Shown here piece after piece: positions 44,129 through 53,530 of a DNA stretch of 64,000 bases; the first letter of the stretch is position 1, and each line of letters opens with the position of its first letter. The DNA comes from Acidobacteriota bacterium (lineage in GTDB: Bacteria > Acidobacteriota > Blastocatellia > Pyrinomonadales > Pyrinomonadaceae): positions 744,001 to 808,000 of the forward strand of contig JADJBB010000025.1 of assembly GCA_016703965.1 (NCBI GenBank), written 5' to 3'. The translations under genes and the position numbers were made by a program. Under the pieces are notes generated by a model. It was given only the letters and a program-made list of their open reading frames with translations. It was not told where the DNA came from and made no database searches.

Positions 44129-45370
44129 ATGGGCATGCGTGTCGCGGATACGGTTAAGCTGGCCCTTACCGAAGTTTGGGCTCATCCGCTGCGCTCATTC
44201 CTAACTCTCCTCGGTATGATCATTGGGATGACGGCCTTCATGGTCGTGCTTTCGCTCCTACAGGGATTCAACACATACGTTGACGAAAAGATCGCTGGCA
44301 TTGGGTCAAATTCATTTACAATCTCACGTTTCAGTTTCGCGGATTTTGGGAACAGTGATGCGATGGCAGCTGCCCGCCGGCGCAACAAGGAACTCGATCT
44401 TGATGAACTTGAGTTTATCCGCAGAAACGCTCGTTTAGTTGGAATGATCGGAGCAAAGGCAAGCGGCGTTCAGCGTGAGATCCGGTTTAAAGAAGAGATC
44501 CTCTCGGACATATCAATTACTGGCGTCGAACCTATCGTTGGTGAGATCGAGCAGGTAAATGTGGCAGAGGGGCGCTATTTTTTGGACGTTGACGATGATA
44601 ACGGCCTTCGGGTTGCGTTTATCGGTGCAGATATTCAAACCACGCTATTCCCGCGAGGCGATGCGGTCGGCAGCGAGATCTACATTGCGGGTATTCCGTA
44701 CAAGATAATAGGCGTTCAGGTTGCGAAAGGGAGCGTGTTCGGCCAATCACAAGATAATTTCGTCCTCTTACCACTGAAAACCTTTGCGACCGCGTTTGGC
44801 GGGATCAAGTTTAGCCGTGCCCCATCCTTTGTCGGGACGCCGGCTGGTTCAACGAGTATGGATCTCGCGGTTGACGAAGTCCGTGTGCTGCTAAGGATAA
44901 AACGGAAATTAGCTGCCGACGAAAAAGACAATTTCGGTATCAGCACTCCTGAGGCGATCAGCGGCGTTCGCCAAAGTATCTTTGGAAGCATCTCGATCGC
45001 GATCCTTGTAGTTCCGGCGATAGCCTTGGTTGTCGGTGCGATCGTGATCATGAACATCATGCTTGTTGCCGTGACGGAGAGGACCAAAGAAATTGGCATT
45101 CGGAAGGCAGTTGGGGCTCGCCAAAAAGATATTTTACGCCAGTTTCTGATCGAATCCGCAGTACTATCCGTCATCGGAGGCGTGATCGGACTCGTTCTCG
45201 CATACATCATCGGCATGGTGATCACGCGGCTTGTTTTTCCAACAAAGATCCCACTATGGTCGGTCGTTGTATCCATCGGCGTTTCCGGTGCAGTGGGAAT
45301 TCTCGCCGGCCTCTTTCCGGCTCGGAAAGCCGCCCGTCTACATCCGATCGAGGCGATGAGATTTGAATAG
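44129..45370 (+). CDS. MacB-type ABC permease, pair 2 first member
   Basis: 413 residues, closely similar to the 41528 product over its whole length (SFLTLLGMIIGMTAFMVVLS, YVDEKIAGIGSNSFTISRFS). MacB_PCD domain and FtsX core (VIMNIMLVAVTERTKEIGI) are intact. It lies 96 bases after the first pair and probably arose by tandem duplication of the pair. Loop changes occur mainly in the periplasmic domain, so the two pairs may handle different partners. Confidence 0.9.
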   Translation: MGMRVADTVKLALTEVWAHPLRSFLTLLGMIIGMTAFMVVLSLLQGFNTYVDEKIAGIGSNSFTISRFSFADFGNSDAMAAARRRNKELDLDELEFIRRNARLVGMIGAKASGVQREIRFKEEILSDISITGVEPIVGEIEQVNVAEGRYFLDVDDDNGLRVAFIGADIQTTLFPRGDAVGSEIYIAGIPYKIIGVQVAKGSVFGQSQDNFVLLPLKTFATAFGGIKFSRAPSFVGTPAGSTSMDLAVDEVRVLLRIKRKLAADEKDNFGISTPEAISGVRQSIFGSISIAILVVPAIALVVGAIVIMNIMLVAVTERTKEIGIRKAVGARQKDILRQFLIESAVLSVIGGVIGLVLAYIIGMVITRLVFPTKIPLWSVVVSIGVSGAVGILAGLFPARKAARLHPIEAMRFE

Positions 45371-45371
45371 T

Positions 45372-46631
45372 ATGAAACCCACAACCTCCAAATTCATCGA
45401 GAATTTCAAGATGGCGTGGGACACGCTGCGCGGTAATAAACTCCGCTCCGCACTCACAATTCTCGGCGTTGTCATTGGTGTTGTGACCGTAATGCTCATT
45501 TCATCCATCATCAGCGGGATCGAGGTCGCAGTTGAAGATCAGGTCAAATCGTTCGGTACACGATCCGTGTTTATCTATAAGACGACGCCCGGTCCGCGGA
45601 CGGCCCGCCCGACGCAGGACGAAAGGACGAGGCCAAATCTGACTTTAGACGATGCAATGGCACTTCGATCTCTTTCGGAGCTGGAAACGGCTGTGCCGCA
45701 GCTAAATGTCTCCAGCGGGCCGATGGGCGGCGAGACGATCGTTTCCGCTCAGGGCGTCCAATCGTCAAATATCAATATCGTGGGAACCCTTCCTGAGATA
45801 GCTGAAGCAGGTACGGAGGAGATCGTTGAAGGTCGATGGTTCACGCAACCCGAAAATGAATTAAAGATCGATGTCTGTCTAATCGGTAACAGTGTCAGGG
45901 AGACATTTTTCCCAAGCGACTCGCCTCTTGATCAAAAGATCGAGATCGCTGGCAGGCCTTTTAGAGTGATCGGCGTACTTGAGAAAAAGGAACAGTTTCT
46001 AGGCGGTGGCGGAGGCCGCTCAGATCAGAGCAATGTGATCTATGTGCCGTTTGAATCAGCGAGCAGAATGAAACCAGGTTCAGCGGATGTGAATATAATG
46101 GCGATCGCAAAAGAGGGACGTTTAAGCCAGGCCCAGGACCAAGTTGAGGATTTACTTCGCATTCGTCGCAAGGTTCCTTACGGTGAGCCAAACAACTTCG
46201 CTCTGGCAACAGCCGACAGCATCATCGATCAGTTTCAATCGATCACGGCCGGAGTTGCCCTTGCCATGGTGGTCGTTTCTTCGATCGGATTGATGATCGG
46301 CGGAATCGGTGTGATGAACATAATGCTTGTTTCCGTAACCGAACGAACCAGAGAGATCGGCGTACGAAAAGCTCTCGGTGCCCGAAATGCCGATATTCTT
46401 CAGCAATTTCTTATCGAGGCCGCCTCACTAACCGGCCTTGGCGGACTCATTGGGCTCATCATAGGCTGGCTCCTGACGTTACTCGTTAGATTGTTCCTGC
46501 CGTCGTATGTTCCGCTGTGGGCTCCGATCGCCGGATTTTGTGCCAGCGTTGGTATCGGCGTAATTTTTGGGCTGTTTCCGGCATGGAAGGCAGCCCGTCT
46601 CGACCCGATCGAATCTTTGCGGTATGAATAG
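45372..46631 (+). CDS. MacB-type ABC permease, pair 2 second member
   Basis: 419 residues from ATG 45372, one base after the previous stop; the frame is open to a TTG at 45363 but that overlaps. Similar over its length to the 42770 product (ISSIISGIEVAVEDQVKSFG, LGGGGGRSDQS loop, PAWKAARLDPIESLRYE). It completes the second heterodimer-type pair. A terminator hairpin follows, so the adaptor-to-permease series ends here. Confidence 0.9.
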   Translation: MKPTTSKFIENFKMAWDTLRGNKLRSALTILGVVIGVVTVMLISSIISGIEVAVEDQVKSFGTRSVFIYKTTPGPRTARPTQDERTRPNLTLDDAMALRSLSELETAVPQLNVSSGPMGGETIVSAQGVQSSNINIVGTLPEIAEAGTEEIVEGRWFTQPENELKIDVCLIGNSVRETFFPSDSPLDQKIEIAGRPFRVIGVLEKKEQFLGGGGGRSDQSNVIYVPFESASRMKPGSADVNIMAIAKEGRLSQAQDQVEDLLRIRRKVPYGEPNNFALATADSIIDQFQSITAGVALAMVVVSSIGLMIGGIGVMNIMLVSVTERTREIGVRKALGARNADILQQFLIEAASLTGLGGLIGLIIGWLLTLLVRLFLPSYVPLWAPIAGFCASVGIGVIFGLFPAWKAARLDPIESLRYE

Positions 46632-46648
46632 CAAACCCCTACAAGGTC

Positions 46649-46689
46649 AAAGGGCGTCCGATGCAATTCTGCCCGTACGCCCTTTCATT
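46649..46689. terminator. Terminator between permease and Yip1 genes
   Basis: AAAGGGCGT (46649-46657) pairs with ACGCCCTTT (46677-46685), followed by CATTTGATT on the plus strand; A-rich on the other side. It lies between convergent genes. Confidence 0.65.
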
Positions 46690-46704
46690 TGATTGGTTCG
46701 ATGA

Positions 46705-47634
46705 TTAGCTGATGAAGCTAGGGAACGCTATCGCCATTCCCAGGCCGAAGAGTAGTAGGACTACAAATATCGAAATGCTCGCCGTCCAGGCGATCGTTCC
46801 GGTTACCTTTTCTCCCGCATTTTTTAGTCCGATAGCATTCAGTGCGACCCAATAGAACATCAGCAGGCTGAACGACCCCAGCAATGTGTAGATAACAGGA
46901 TGCTCAGCAGACGAAACAAGGAAATTAAGACTGTCCTGGATCAGGGTTTGTTGGCCGAGGATCGGGTGGATGTCTGTCGGATCTTTGATGTAGAGAACAA
47001 TTGTATTCAGTACAAAACGTAGTACGCTTACTGGAAACCAGGCATAGATCACCACCGAGTATGCCTGCCAGAAATTCATCTTTCCTCCCATTGCCAGAGC
47101 AAACAGTAGGAATACCGCAGCCAGGATCGCGGATATTACCGTAAAACCGGCGAACGCAGCCGGTAGTTGGATCACCCGCTGCAACTTACTCTGAGCATCA
47201 AGGATTGCCTGAGCACGTCCACTTTCTACTTGTTTTCTTGCTTCTTCATTGTTTGCAATGAAGGACATCTCCAGTGTCTTGTCGATCGTGAAATTGGCAA
47301 TGCGTTCCGCACCGAGCCTGTTAGCGAAAAGAAGCGAGTAACTGGCCGACAAAATGACCATTATCAACAATGCGACTAGAAACCTGGGATGTCGCCGAAA
47401 ATTGCCGAAAACCTCACCCGGAGAGAAAAAGATATTTACCAGGCTGCTGGCGGTCGACATCCGCTCGGTACCATCAGTTTCCGGTTTGCTGATAAAGCTC
47501 AGACCGATGATCAAACCGCCGCATAGGATAAGAAAAACTCCCGCCCCAGTAGCTCCGGGCACAACTTTTGCGATGCTCAGCACCGCAAGAATAAGACCGA
47601 GCGCAGCAACGACGATTCCAGCAAAACGATTCAT
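46705..47634 (-). CDS. Yip1-domain membrane protein
   Basis: 309 residues. Two N-terminal helices (about 5-24 and 32-52), a short cytosolic link with VNIFFSPGEVFGNFRRHPRF, then a Yip1-type membrane domain (about 85-309) of five or six helices. Bacterial Yip1 proteins are of unknown role and often sit near transport or cell-envelope genes. The start and length are ordinary. It follows the OppF-type ATPase gene by 42 bases on the same strand. Confidence 0.85.
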   Translation of the reverse strand: MNRFAGIVVAALGLILAVLSIAKVVPGATGAGVFLILCGGLIIGLSFISKPETDGTERMSTASSLVNIFFSPGEVFGNFRRHPRFLVALLIMVILSASYSLLFANRLGAERIANFTIDKTLEMSFIANNEEARKQVESGRAQAILDAQSKLQRVIQLPAAFAGFTVISAILAAVFLLFALAMGGKMNFWQAYSVVIYAWFPVSVLRFVLNTIVLYIKDPTDIHPILGQQTLIQDSLNFLVSSAEHPVIYTLLGSFSLLMFYWVALNAIGLKNAGEKVTGTIAWTASISIFVVLLLFGLGMAIAFPSFIS

Positions 47635-47676
47635 AATTTCCTCGAAATAAGTTGGATTAAGTACTACAAAAACAAA

Positions 47677-48705
47677 TTACGCCGGAAGGTTTCCGATTGT
47701 TTCACTTTTCGTGTGCGGGGATCCATAGCCATCAGCTCGAATGCAGGCAGCAAAATGCCCGGGGGCTAGCTCCCGCAGTTCTGGGTCAACCGTTGAGCAT
47801 TCTTCGATCGCTATCGGGCATCGTGTTCGGAACCTGCATCCTGACGGCGGGTTGATTGGCGTAGGCACATCTCCTTTCAGTACGATCCTTTCCCTTTTCA
47901 TCTTAGGGTCAGGTACCGGTATTGCCGAAAGCAGTGCTTTTGTGTATGGGTGAATGGGTGATTCGTAAAGCTCGGCGGCATCACATATCTCGACGATCTT
48001 GCCGAGATACATTACCGCGACCCGGTCCGAAATATGCTCTACGACAGCTAGGCCGTGCGAAATGAATAGATAGGTCAAGCCAAATTCCTGCTGAAGGTCC
48101 TGCAAGAGATTTACGACCTGTGCCTGAACCGAAACATCGAGGGCCGAAACAGGTTCGTCACAGATTATGAGTTTTGGATTGAGAGCAAGTGCTCTTGCGA
48201 TCCCCAATCTCTGACGCTGACCGCCCGAGAATTCATGCGGGTAACGATCCGCATATTTAGGATCAAGGCCGACCCGGGCAAGCAGATCTTCGACCTTTGC
48301 GTTCTGTTGGACTTTTGTGCCGATGCCGTGTATCTTAAGCGGCTCGGAGATTATCGACCGGATGCTCAATCGCGGATTCAGGCTGGCATAAGGATCCTGA
48401 AAAATGATCTGCATCTCGCGACGCAGAGCCTGTATTTCTTTATTCGGTAACCCGACGATATTACGCCCTTCGAACCGAACTTCCCCGCTCGTCGGCTCAT
48501 GCAGCCTCAGCAGGCATCGTCCGACGGTGGATTTCCCGCAGCCTGATTCGCCCACTAATCCGAGGGTCTCGCCCGCAATAATATCGAATGAGACATTGTC
48601 GACGGCCTGCACGACGTCGTCGCTATTTTCGACGGGAAAATGCTTCACCAGGTTCCGGACCTCGAGAAGTACATTTGATCGAGTTTTAGCGGCGTTATCC
48701 GTCAT
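47677..48705 (-). CDS. Oligopeptide/dipeptide ABC ATPase, OppF/DppF type
   Basis: 342 residues. Walker [10 protein letters not shown], signature [14 protein letters not shown], Walker [15 protein letters not shown] and the C-terminal oligopeptide-type zinc/Cys segment [17 protein letters not shown]. The DppF-type domain couples ATP to uptake of di- and oligopeptides. It follows the OppD-type gene by 9 bases. No substrate-binding protein or OppB/OppC permease gene is adjacent, so the remaining parts are encoded elsewhere. Confidence 0.9.
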   Translation of the reverse strand: MTDNAAKTRSNVLLEVRNLVKHFPVENSDDVVQAVDNVSFDIIAGETLGLVGESGCGKSTVGRCLLRLHEPTSGEVRFEGRNIVGLPNKEIQALRREMQIIFQDPYASLNPRLSIRSIISEPLKIHGIGTKVQQNAKVEDLLARVGLDPKYADRYPHEFSGGQRQRLGIARALALNPKLIICDEPVSALDVSVQAQVVNLLQDLQQEFGLTYLFISHGLAVVEHISDRVAVMYLGKIVEICDAAELYESPIHPYTKALLSAIPVPDPKMKRERIVLKGDVPTPINPPSGCRFRTRCPIAIEECSTVDPELRELAPGHFAACIRADGYGSPHTKSETIGNLPA

Positions 48706-48714
48706 CTTTATACT

Positions 48715-49740
48715 CTATGCGTCAGCTGACAATGTTCGCTCACGCGCAATACTGAATTTCTGCTTCTCATCATGCAGAACACAACGAACCTTGACCCCAT
48801 TCGGCAGAGGGGTAAGCGGTATCTCGCCCTCGACGCAGATCTCCATTCGTTGTTCGCAACGAGGCGCGAAATGGCAGCCGAATGGCAGATTTGTTGGGCT
48901 TGGAACGGTTCCCTCGATGGTTTGCAGTCTAACCGCTTTGGCAGTTCCCGCGTCGGTCAATTTGGGCACTGACCGCAAAAGGCCGCGTGTATACGGATGC
49001 TTTGGATCTTCAAACAGTTCATTGACACCGGATTCCTCGACGATCTTGCCGGTGTACATAACGCAAACTCGGTCCGCAACCTCAGCGACAACCCCTAAAT
49101 CGTGTGTGATCAGTAGGATAGCGAGCTTTCTCGACCGGCGTAGTTCGTTCAGCAATTCCAATATCTGAGCCTGGATCGTGACATCAAGTGCCGTTGTCGG
49201 TTCGTCAGCGATCAGCAGATCTGGATCACACGCAAGCGCCATTGCGATCATAACCCGCTGCCGCATACCACCCGAAAGTTGATGCGGATAGTCGTTCACC
49301 CGGCGTTCGGGTGACGGAATAGAAACCTCGCGCATCGCTTGTATCGCGGCTTCCCAAGCCTTTTTCTTATCGAGTTTTCGATGCAGCCGCAAGGCTTCGG
49401 CGATCTGCTCGCCGACTGTAAAAACCGGATTCAGCGAGGTCATCGGGTCCTGGAAGATCATCGCAATGTCATTCCCACGGATCTCTCGCAAACGCTCGTC
49501 TGTCGCAGTCGTTAGATCTTCTCCCTTGAACTTGATCGACCCGCTTGTGATCTTGCCCGGTTTTGAGATCAAACGCATTATCGAGAGGGCCGTGATCGAT
49601 TTGCCGCAGCCTGATTCGCCCACAAGCCCGAGAAGCTCGCCCTCACCGATGGAAAAACTAACTCCATCGACCGATTTTACAAGGCCTGCCCGCGTGGGAA
49701 ACTGAGTTCTGAGATTTGTAACTTCGAGTAAATGAGACAC
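48715..49740 (-). CDS. Oligopeptide/dipeptide ABC ATPase, OppD/DppD type
   Basis: 341 residues from GTG 49740. Walker [10 protein letters not shown], signature [15 protein letters not shown], Walker [15 protein letters not shown], and the OppD-type C-terminal segment [14 protein letters not shown]. Together with the OppF-type gene it forms the ATPase heterodimer of a peptide importer. The pair lies beside a cluster of exported peptidases, which could supply its substrates. The ribosome site is weak. The start could not be improved by an upstream ATG. Confidence 0.9.
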   Translation of the reverse strand: MSHLLEVTNLRTQFPTRAGLVKSVDGVSFSIGEGELLGLVGESGCGKSITALSIMRLISKPGKITSGSIKFKGEDLTTATDERLREIRGNDIAMIFQDPMTSLNPVFTVGEQIAEALRLHRKLDKKKAWEAAIQAMREVSIPSPERRVNDYPHQLSGGMRQRVMIAMALACDPDLLIADEPTTALDVTIQAQILELLNELRRSRKLAILLITHDLGVVAEVADRVCVMYTGKIVEESGVNELFEDPKHPYTRGLLRSVPKLTDAGTAKAVRLQTIEGTVPSPTNLPFGCHFAPRCEQRMEICVEGEIPLTPLPNGVKVRCVLHDEKQKFSIARERTLSADA

Positions 49741-49992
49741 TGAAATATTTTGGATCTAGGTTTGACTGAAACCGGCCGTAAACCTTGCTCGTATCAAAAC
49801 AACGGGGCACGTTGCTCCTGAGGTTTGCGACTCGAAAAGTTTAACCTAATTGTATCAGCCAGAAAAGTTAGCCGTCTTTTTTATTTAGTATTCGGGGGCA
49901 ACTAAACCCGTCGCTTTTTCCTCAAAGGGATGTTATTCTTTTTCTCAACGAATTTCGGCTAGTAGAAGGTTACCCCGGGAGATTTAACACTT

Positions 49993-51723
49993 GTGAAGCA
50001 AAGCAGTACACGCCTTTTCGCTCTCTTACTTGTCCTTTCTCTTTCAAGCTTTGGGTTTGCCCAGAGCCCGATCTCCACTGCCAAGACCCAACCTGAACGG
50101 GCGGCGGATGGCTCCAAGAAGGCTGGTTCCAAACCGGTCACCGCGGACGTAATTAACAGCGATATCAAGGAAGCTCTCGCCGTGATCCAGTCTAATTACG
50201 TTGGAGCTAAGACGCTCGATTACAACGAGGTATTCAAATCATCGATCGACTCAATGCTGCATTCACTCGATCCGCACTCGAATTATTTCGATGCTAAAGA
50301 GTTCGAGCAGTTCAAGACAGATCAGAGTTCGCGGTATTTTGGTATTGGTGCAACGATCGGCGACCTGAGCGATCCGGACGGAAAGGTGCTTGCTACCTAT
50401 ATCAAGGCTACCTTCGAAGGAGCTCCGGCGCACCGTGGCGGTCTCCGATATGGTGACAAGATCGTCGAGGTTAATGGAACTTCGATGCTTGGCAAACCAT
50501 TTAGCGAAGTTCGAACATTCCTTCGCGGGCCTCAGGGAACATCGGCCAAGATAGTCGTTGAACGCCTGGCTACCGGTAAACGCGAGACGGTCGATATCGT
50601 CCGCGATGCGGTGCCCCAGCCGTCGATCAGCGAAGCCTACATGATCCGTCCGGGTATCGGTTACATCAACATGAATGGTGGTTTTAACCAGACGACCTAC
50701 AATGAGTTCGTCCAGGCTATGCGTCAACTTACTGCCGCCGGTATGCAGCAGCTAGTGATCGACCTTCGCAACAACGGCGGCGGGCTTGTAAGCCAGGCAT
50801 ATCGCGTCGCAAATGCGTTCCTTTCGGAAGGACAGGTTATCTTTTCACAAAAAGGCCGAATGGAAGGTGCGACCGATCCGCCTTATCGCTCGGTGAATCG
50901 CACGCCGAACCGTTCGCCCATCGTGATGCTTGTTAATCGCAATACGGCGTCCGCGTCAGAGATTCTGGCAGGTGCGTTGCAGGATCATGACCGAGCATTG
51001 ATCGTTGGCGAGGACACCTTCGGTAAGGGCCTTGTTCAGAATCCTTTCCAACTAGAGTACGGTTCGATGCTGCTCCTAACGATAGCTAAGTACGAAACGC
51101 CGGCCGGACGACTGATCCAGAGAGATTATTCGAATGGTGAGCTTTACAACTATTACACTGAAGGCGGCAGTTTGCGTGATGAGAATCAGGAGGCTGCGAA
51201 GCCCAAGGGATCCGAAAGCAAGACTGACACTGGCCGATCAGTATACAGCGGCGGCGGTATTAATCCGGATGTTCCGATAAAGCCGCAGACCATCACCAAC
51301 GAGCGTGCACGCGTCCAGGCAAAGATCGCTGTACCGGCATTTGCCTATACGCTTGACCTGGTTGTCGGCAAGGTTAAAGGATTGGAGAATTATAAAGTAG
51401 ACAAGCCGATCACTTTTGATTACGACATCAAACCGACGGACTATCCTATAAGCGATGCAGTTTTTGCCTCGTTCAAGGAGTTTGCCGTCGAAAAATACAA
51501 GATCCCTGCGGCTCAGATCGATCGTGAGAAGGAATTTGTCGAACGTATTCTGCGTACGGAATTGGTTACCGCTGCATTTGGAACGCAGACCTCGTCACAG
51601 GTTTTCAATGAATATGATACTCAGTTGCTTAAGGCTATTGAGCTTCTTCCACAGGCTAAACAGCTTGCAATGCAGAGTGAGCGTGCAAAGACCGTTACTC
51701 GGCAGAAGAATACGGTAAACTAG
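49993..51723 (+). CDS. C-terminal processing peptidase, S41 family
   Basis: 576 residues from GTG 49993 with GGGAG upstream; signal peptide 1-24 (LLVLSLSSFGFA). A PDZ domain (about 110-195) is followed by the S41 catalytic domain with Ser320 (TASASE) and Lys345 (TFGKGLVQ), spaced 25 residues as in Tsp. The C-terminal domain is extended (about 400-576). Such enzymes cleave exported proteins at the C-terminus. A strong terminator follows at 51749. Confidence 0.92.
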   Translation: MKQSSTRLFALLLVLSLSSFGFAQSPISTAKTQPERAADGSKKAGSKPVTADVINSDIKEALAVIQSNYVGAKTLDYNEVFKSSIDSMLHSLDPHSNYFDAKEFEQFKTDQSSRYFGIGATIGDLSDPDGKVLATYIKATFEGAPAHRGGLRYGDKIVEVNGTSMLGKPFSEVRTFLRGPQGTSAKIVVERLATGKRETVDIVRDAVPQPSISEAYMIRPGIGYINMNGGFNQTTYNEFVQAMRQLTAAGMQQLVIDLRNNGGGLVSQAYRVANAFLSEGQVIFSQKGRMEGATDPPYRSVNRTPNRSPIVMLVNRNTASASEILAGALQDHDRALIVGEDTFGKGLVQNPFQLEYGSMLLLTIAKYETPAGRLIQRDYSNGELYNYYTEGGSLRDENQEAAKPKGSESKTDTGRSVYSGGGINPDVPIKPQTITNERARVQAKIAVPAFAYTLDLVVGKVKGLENYKVDKPITFDYDIKPTDYPISDAVFASFKEFAVEKYKIPAAQIDREKEFVERILRTELVTAAFGTQTSSQVFNEYDTQLLKAIELLPQAKQLAMQSERAKTVTRQKNTVN

Positions 51724-51748
51724 TGTGTCGAAGAGTGGTTAATATACG

Positions 51749-51778
51749 AAAGGCCGTCCGGGTTGGGCGGCCTTTTTG
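51749..51778. terminator. Terminator after the S41 peptidase gene
   Basis: AAAGGCCGTCC pairs with GGGCGGCCTTT over a short GGTT-type loop, followed by TT. It also serves the convergent small membrane-protein gene, whose stop lies at 51788. Confidence 0.8.
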
Positions 51779-51787
51779 ATTTGGTAA

Positions 51788-51955
51788 CTAGAAAAGCCAG
51801 CGGATCAAGTAGAAGAGCCCGATACCGATGCCTGCAAGAACTGCGAGGGCGGCAAGTATTAGTCCGGCGACAACGAATTTAAATTTCTTGTACCGGTTCG
51901 GATCGGGCGGCGATAACTGACTCTGCGGAAAATATGGCGGCGGACGATTAAGCAT
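51788..51955 (-). CDS. Small membrane protein, 55 residues
   Basis: A short minus-strand reading frame: ATG 51955 to TAG 51788. The N-terminal half is Pro/Arg/Tyr-rich and cytosolic (MLNRPPPYFPQS..., then DPNRYKKFKF), and the second half is a single membrane helix (about 29-50) ending in a WLF tail. The positive residues before the helix fit the inside-positive rule. It lies between the terminator of the S41 gene and the M28 peptidase gene (its stop is 49 bases from that gene's stop-side end). No family is recognised. Coding is supported by composition and topology, not by similarity. Confidence 0.6.
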   Translation of the reverse strand: MLNRPPPYFPQSQLSPPDPNRYKKFKFVVAGLILAALAVLAGIGIGLFYLIRWLF

Positions 51956-52003
51956 ATCTCAAAGTCTAATGTCCGCCGCTCAAAGTATCAAGCCTACGAA
52001 AAT

Positions 52004-53440
52004 TTATCGAGGCAGCGGCTGCTCAAGATTTGCGAGGCCGTACGCCATTACTGCCATCAGCGAGCCGAGCTCTGCAAGCTCTTTCGGATTCACCTTGTCA
52101 AATGTATCCGCCGCCGTATGGTGATAGTTGAAATAAGTCTGCTGATTGAAATATGGAGCAAAAGACGGAACCCCCGCCTGCGTCAGTGGTCCGATGTCCG
52201 CTCCAACGCCGCCTGGCTGCAATTGCCCTTGCGAAGCTCCTTGCGAAGCCAACAGACGGCTAAGCGGTGCGAAATACGGCAACGCCTCTGCTTTACCCGC
52301 GAACTGAAACCCGAGTGGATGTGAGGCTCCTAGATCGCTTTCCAAAGCCGCGAAATGCTTACCCACGTCATTTTTGTATTCCTCAAAATACCCGCGGCCA
52401 CCGGCTCCGCCGTTCTCTTCATTCATAAATGCGACGACGCGGATCGTTCGTTTTGGCTTGAGTTTCATCCGCTTGATCAGATAGCCGACCTGCATTGAGA
52501 CGGCGACGCCGGTCGCATCGTCAAGAGCACCGGTGCCCAGATCCCATGAGTCGAGGTGGCCGCCGAGAACGACGATCTCATCGGGTTTCTCACTTCCCTT
52601 CAGGTCGCCAATGACGTTGTAGCTCACGCCGTCCGGCATCGTTTTCGGCGTCAACGTGAACCGAACCTTCGTTTTACCTTCTGAGGCGAGGTGTGCAAGC
52701 ATTTCAGCATCTTCGAATGATACCGCCGCCGCCGGGATCTTTGTCACACCATCCGTGTAGCCCATCGATCCGGTATGAGCGAGCCGGTTTTGGGAGCCTC
52801 CGGCCGAACGAACGAGTACGCCGATCGCTCCAAGCGGTGCCGCCGCCATCGCTCCGCCGAAACGGAACTGGACAGCCTGGCTGTATGCCGCTCCGCCAAA
52901 ACCGCTTGCCTGCAATTCGCGGTCGAATTTGTTATTGAAGAGAACTATCTTTCCCGCGACTTTCTCTCGGCCCAGAGCATTGAGCTCTTCGAAGCTGCTG
53001 ACAACGACAATTTCGCCCGTCAGCCCTTCAGCCGGAGTCGCAATACTGCCGCCAAGTGCCGTCAAAACGATCTTCTGCGTCGTACCAGGAGCCATACCCG
53101 GAAATTCAACCACTTCGCCCGTCTCGATACCGCGAACCCATACCGGCACGGTCAATTTCTGAAGCCGAACCTCTAAACCGGCTTTTCGCATTTCGTCGGC
53201 GACGTATTCGACCGCACGCTGGGCTTGAGCCGACCCTGTCAATCGCGGCCCGATATTCGTCGTCAGGTATCGTGTTTGACGGTAGGCATAATCGCTCCCG
53301 AGTGCCGCCTTTTGCACCTGGGCTAACTCGGCAAGCGTCTTTTCGGAATAAAGCAGCGGAGTCGGTGCCGGGGCAGGCTGTTGCGAAAAAGTGGATGAAA
53401 CTGCAACGGCAGCGACGAGCAGCAAGTTAAATGGTTTCAT
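52004..53440 (-). CDS. Secreted M28 aminopeptidase with PA domain
   Basis: 478 residues. Signal peptide (about 1-19, AVAVSSTFS), a PA-type protease-associated insertion (about 145-250) and an M28 zinc peptidase core (about 270-478) with LGGHLDSWDLG, LDDATG, FMNEENGGAG, ESDLG and FNYHHTAADTFD, which supply the two-zinc ligands and the catalytic Glu. It should release N-terminal amino acids outside the cytoplasm. It is divergent from the S9 peptidase gene, with the two starts 90 bases apart. Confidence 0.9.
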   Translation of the reverse strand: MKPFNLLLVAAVAVSSTFSQQPAPAPTPLLYSEKTLAELAQVQKAALGSDYAYRQTRYLTTNIGPRLTGSAQAQRAVEYVADEMRKAGLEVRLQKLTVPVWVRGIETGEVVEFPGMAPGTTQKIVLTALGGSIATPAEGLTGEIVVVSSFEELNALGREKVAGKIVLFNNKFDRELQASGFGGAAYSQAVQFRFGGAMAAAPLGAIGVLVRSAGGSQNRLAHTGSMGYTDGVTKIPAAAVSFEDAEMLAHLASEGKTKVRFTLTPKTMPDGVSYNVIGDLKGSEKPDEIVVLGGHLDSWDLGTGALDDATGVAVSMQVGYLIKRMKLKPKRTIRVVAFMNEENGGAGGRGYFEEYKNDVGKHFAALESDLGASHPLGFQFAGKAEALPYFAPLSRLLASQGASQGQLQPGGVGADIGPLTQAGVPSFAPYFNQQTYFNYHHTAADTFDKVNPKELAELGSLMAVMAYGLANLEQPLPR

Positions 53441-53530
53441 AGGGTTATCCTAGCGAATTGATTCAGCTTTGCAAAAGATATATGCGATAATAATCGTAGA
53501 TTTACCACATTTTAACATTCAGGAAATTGT

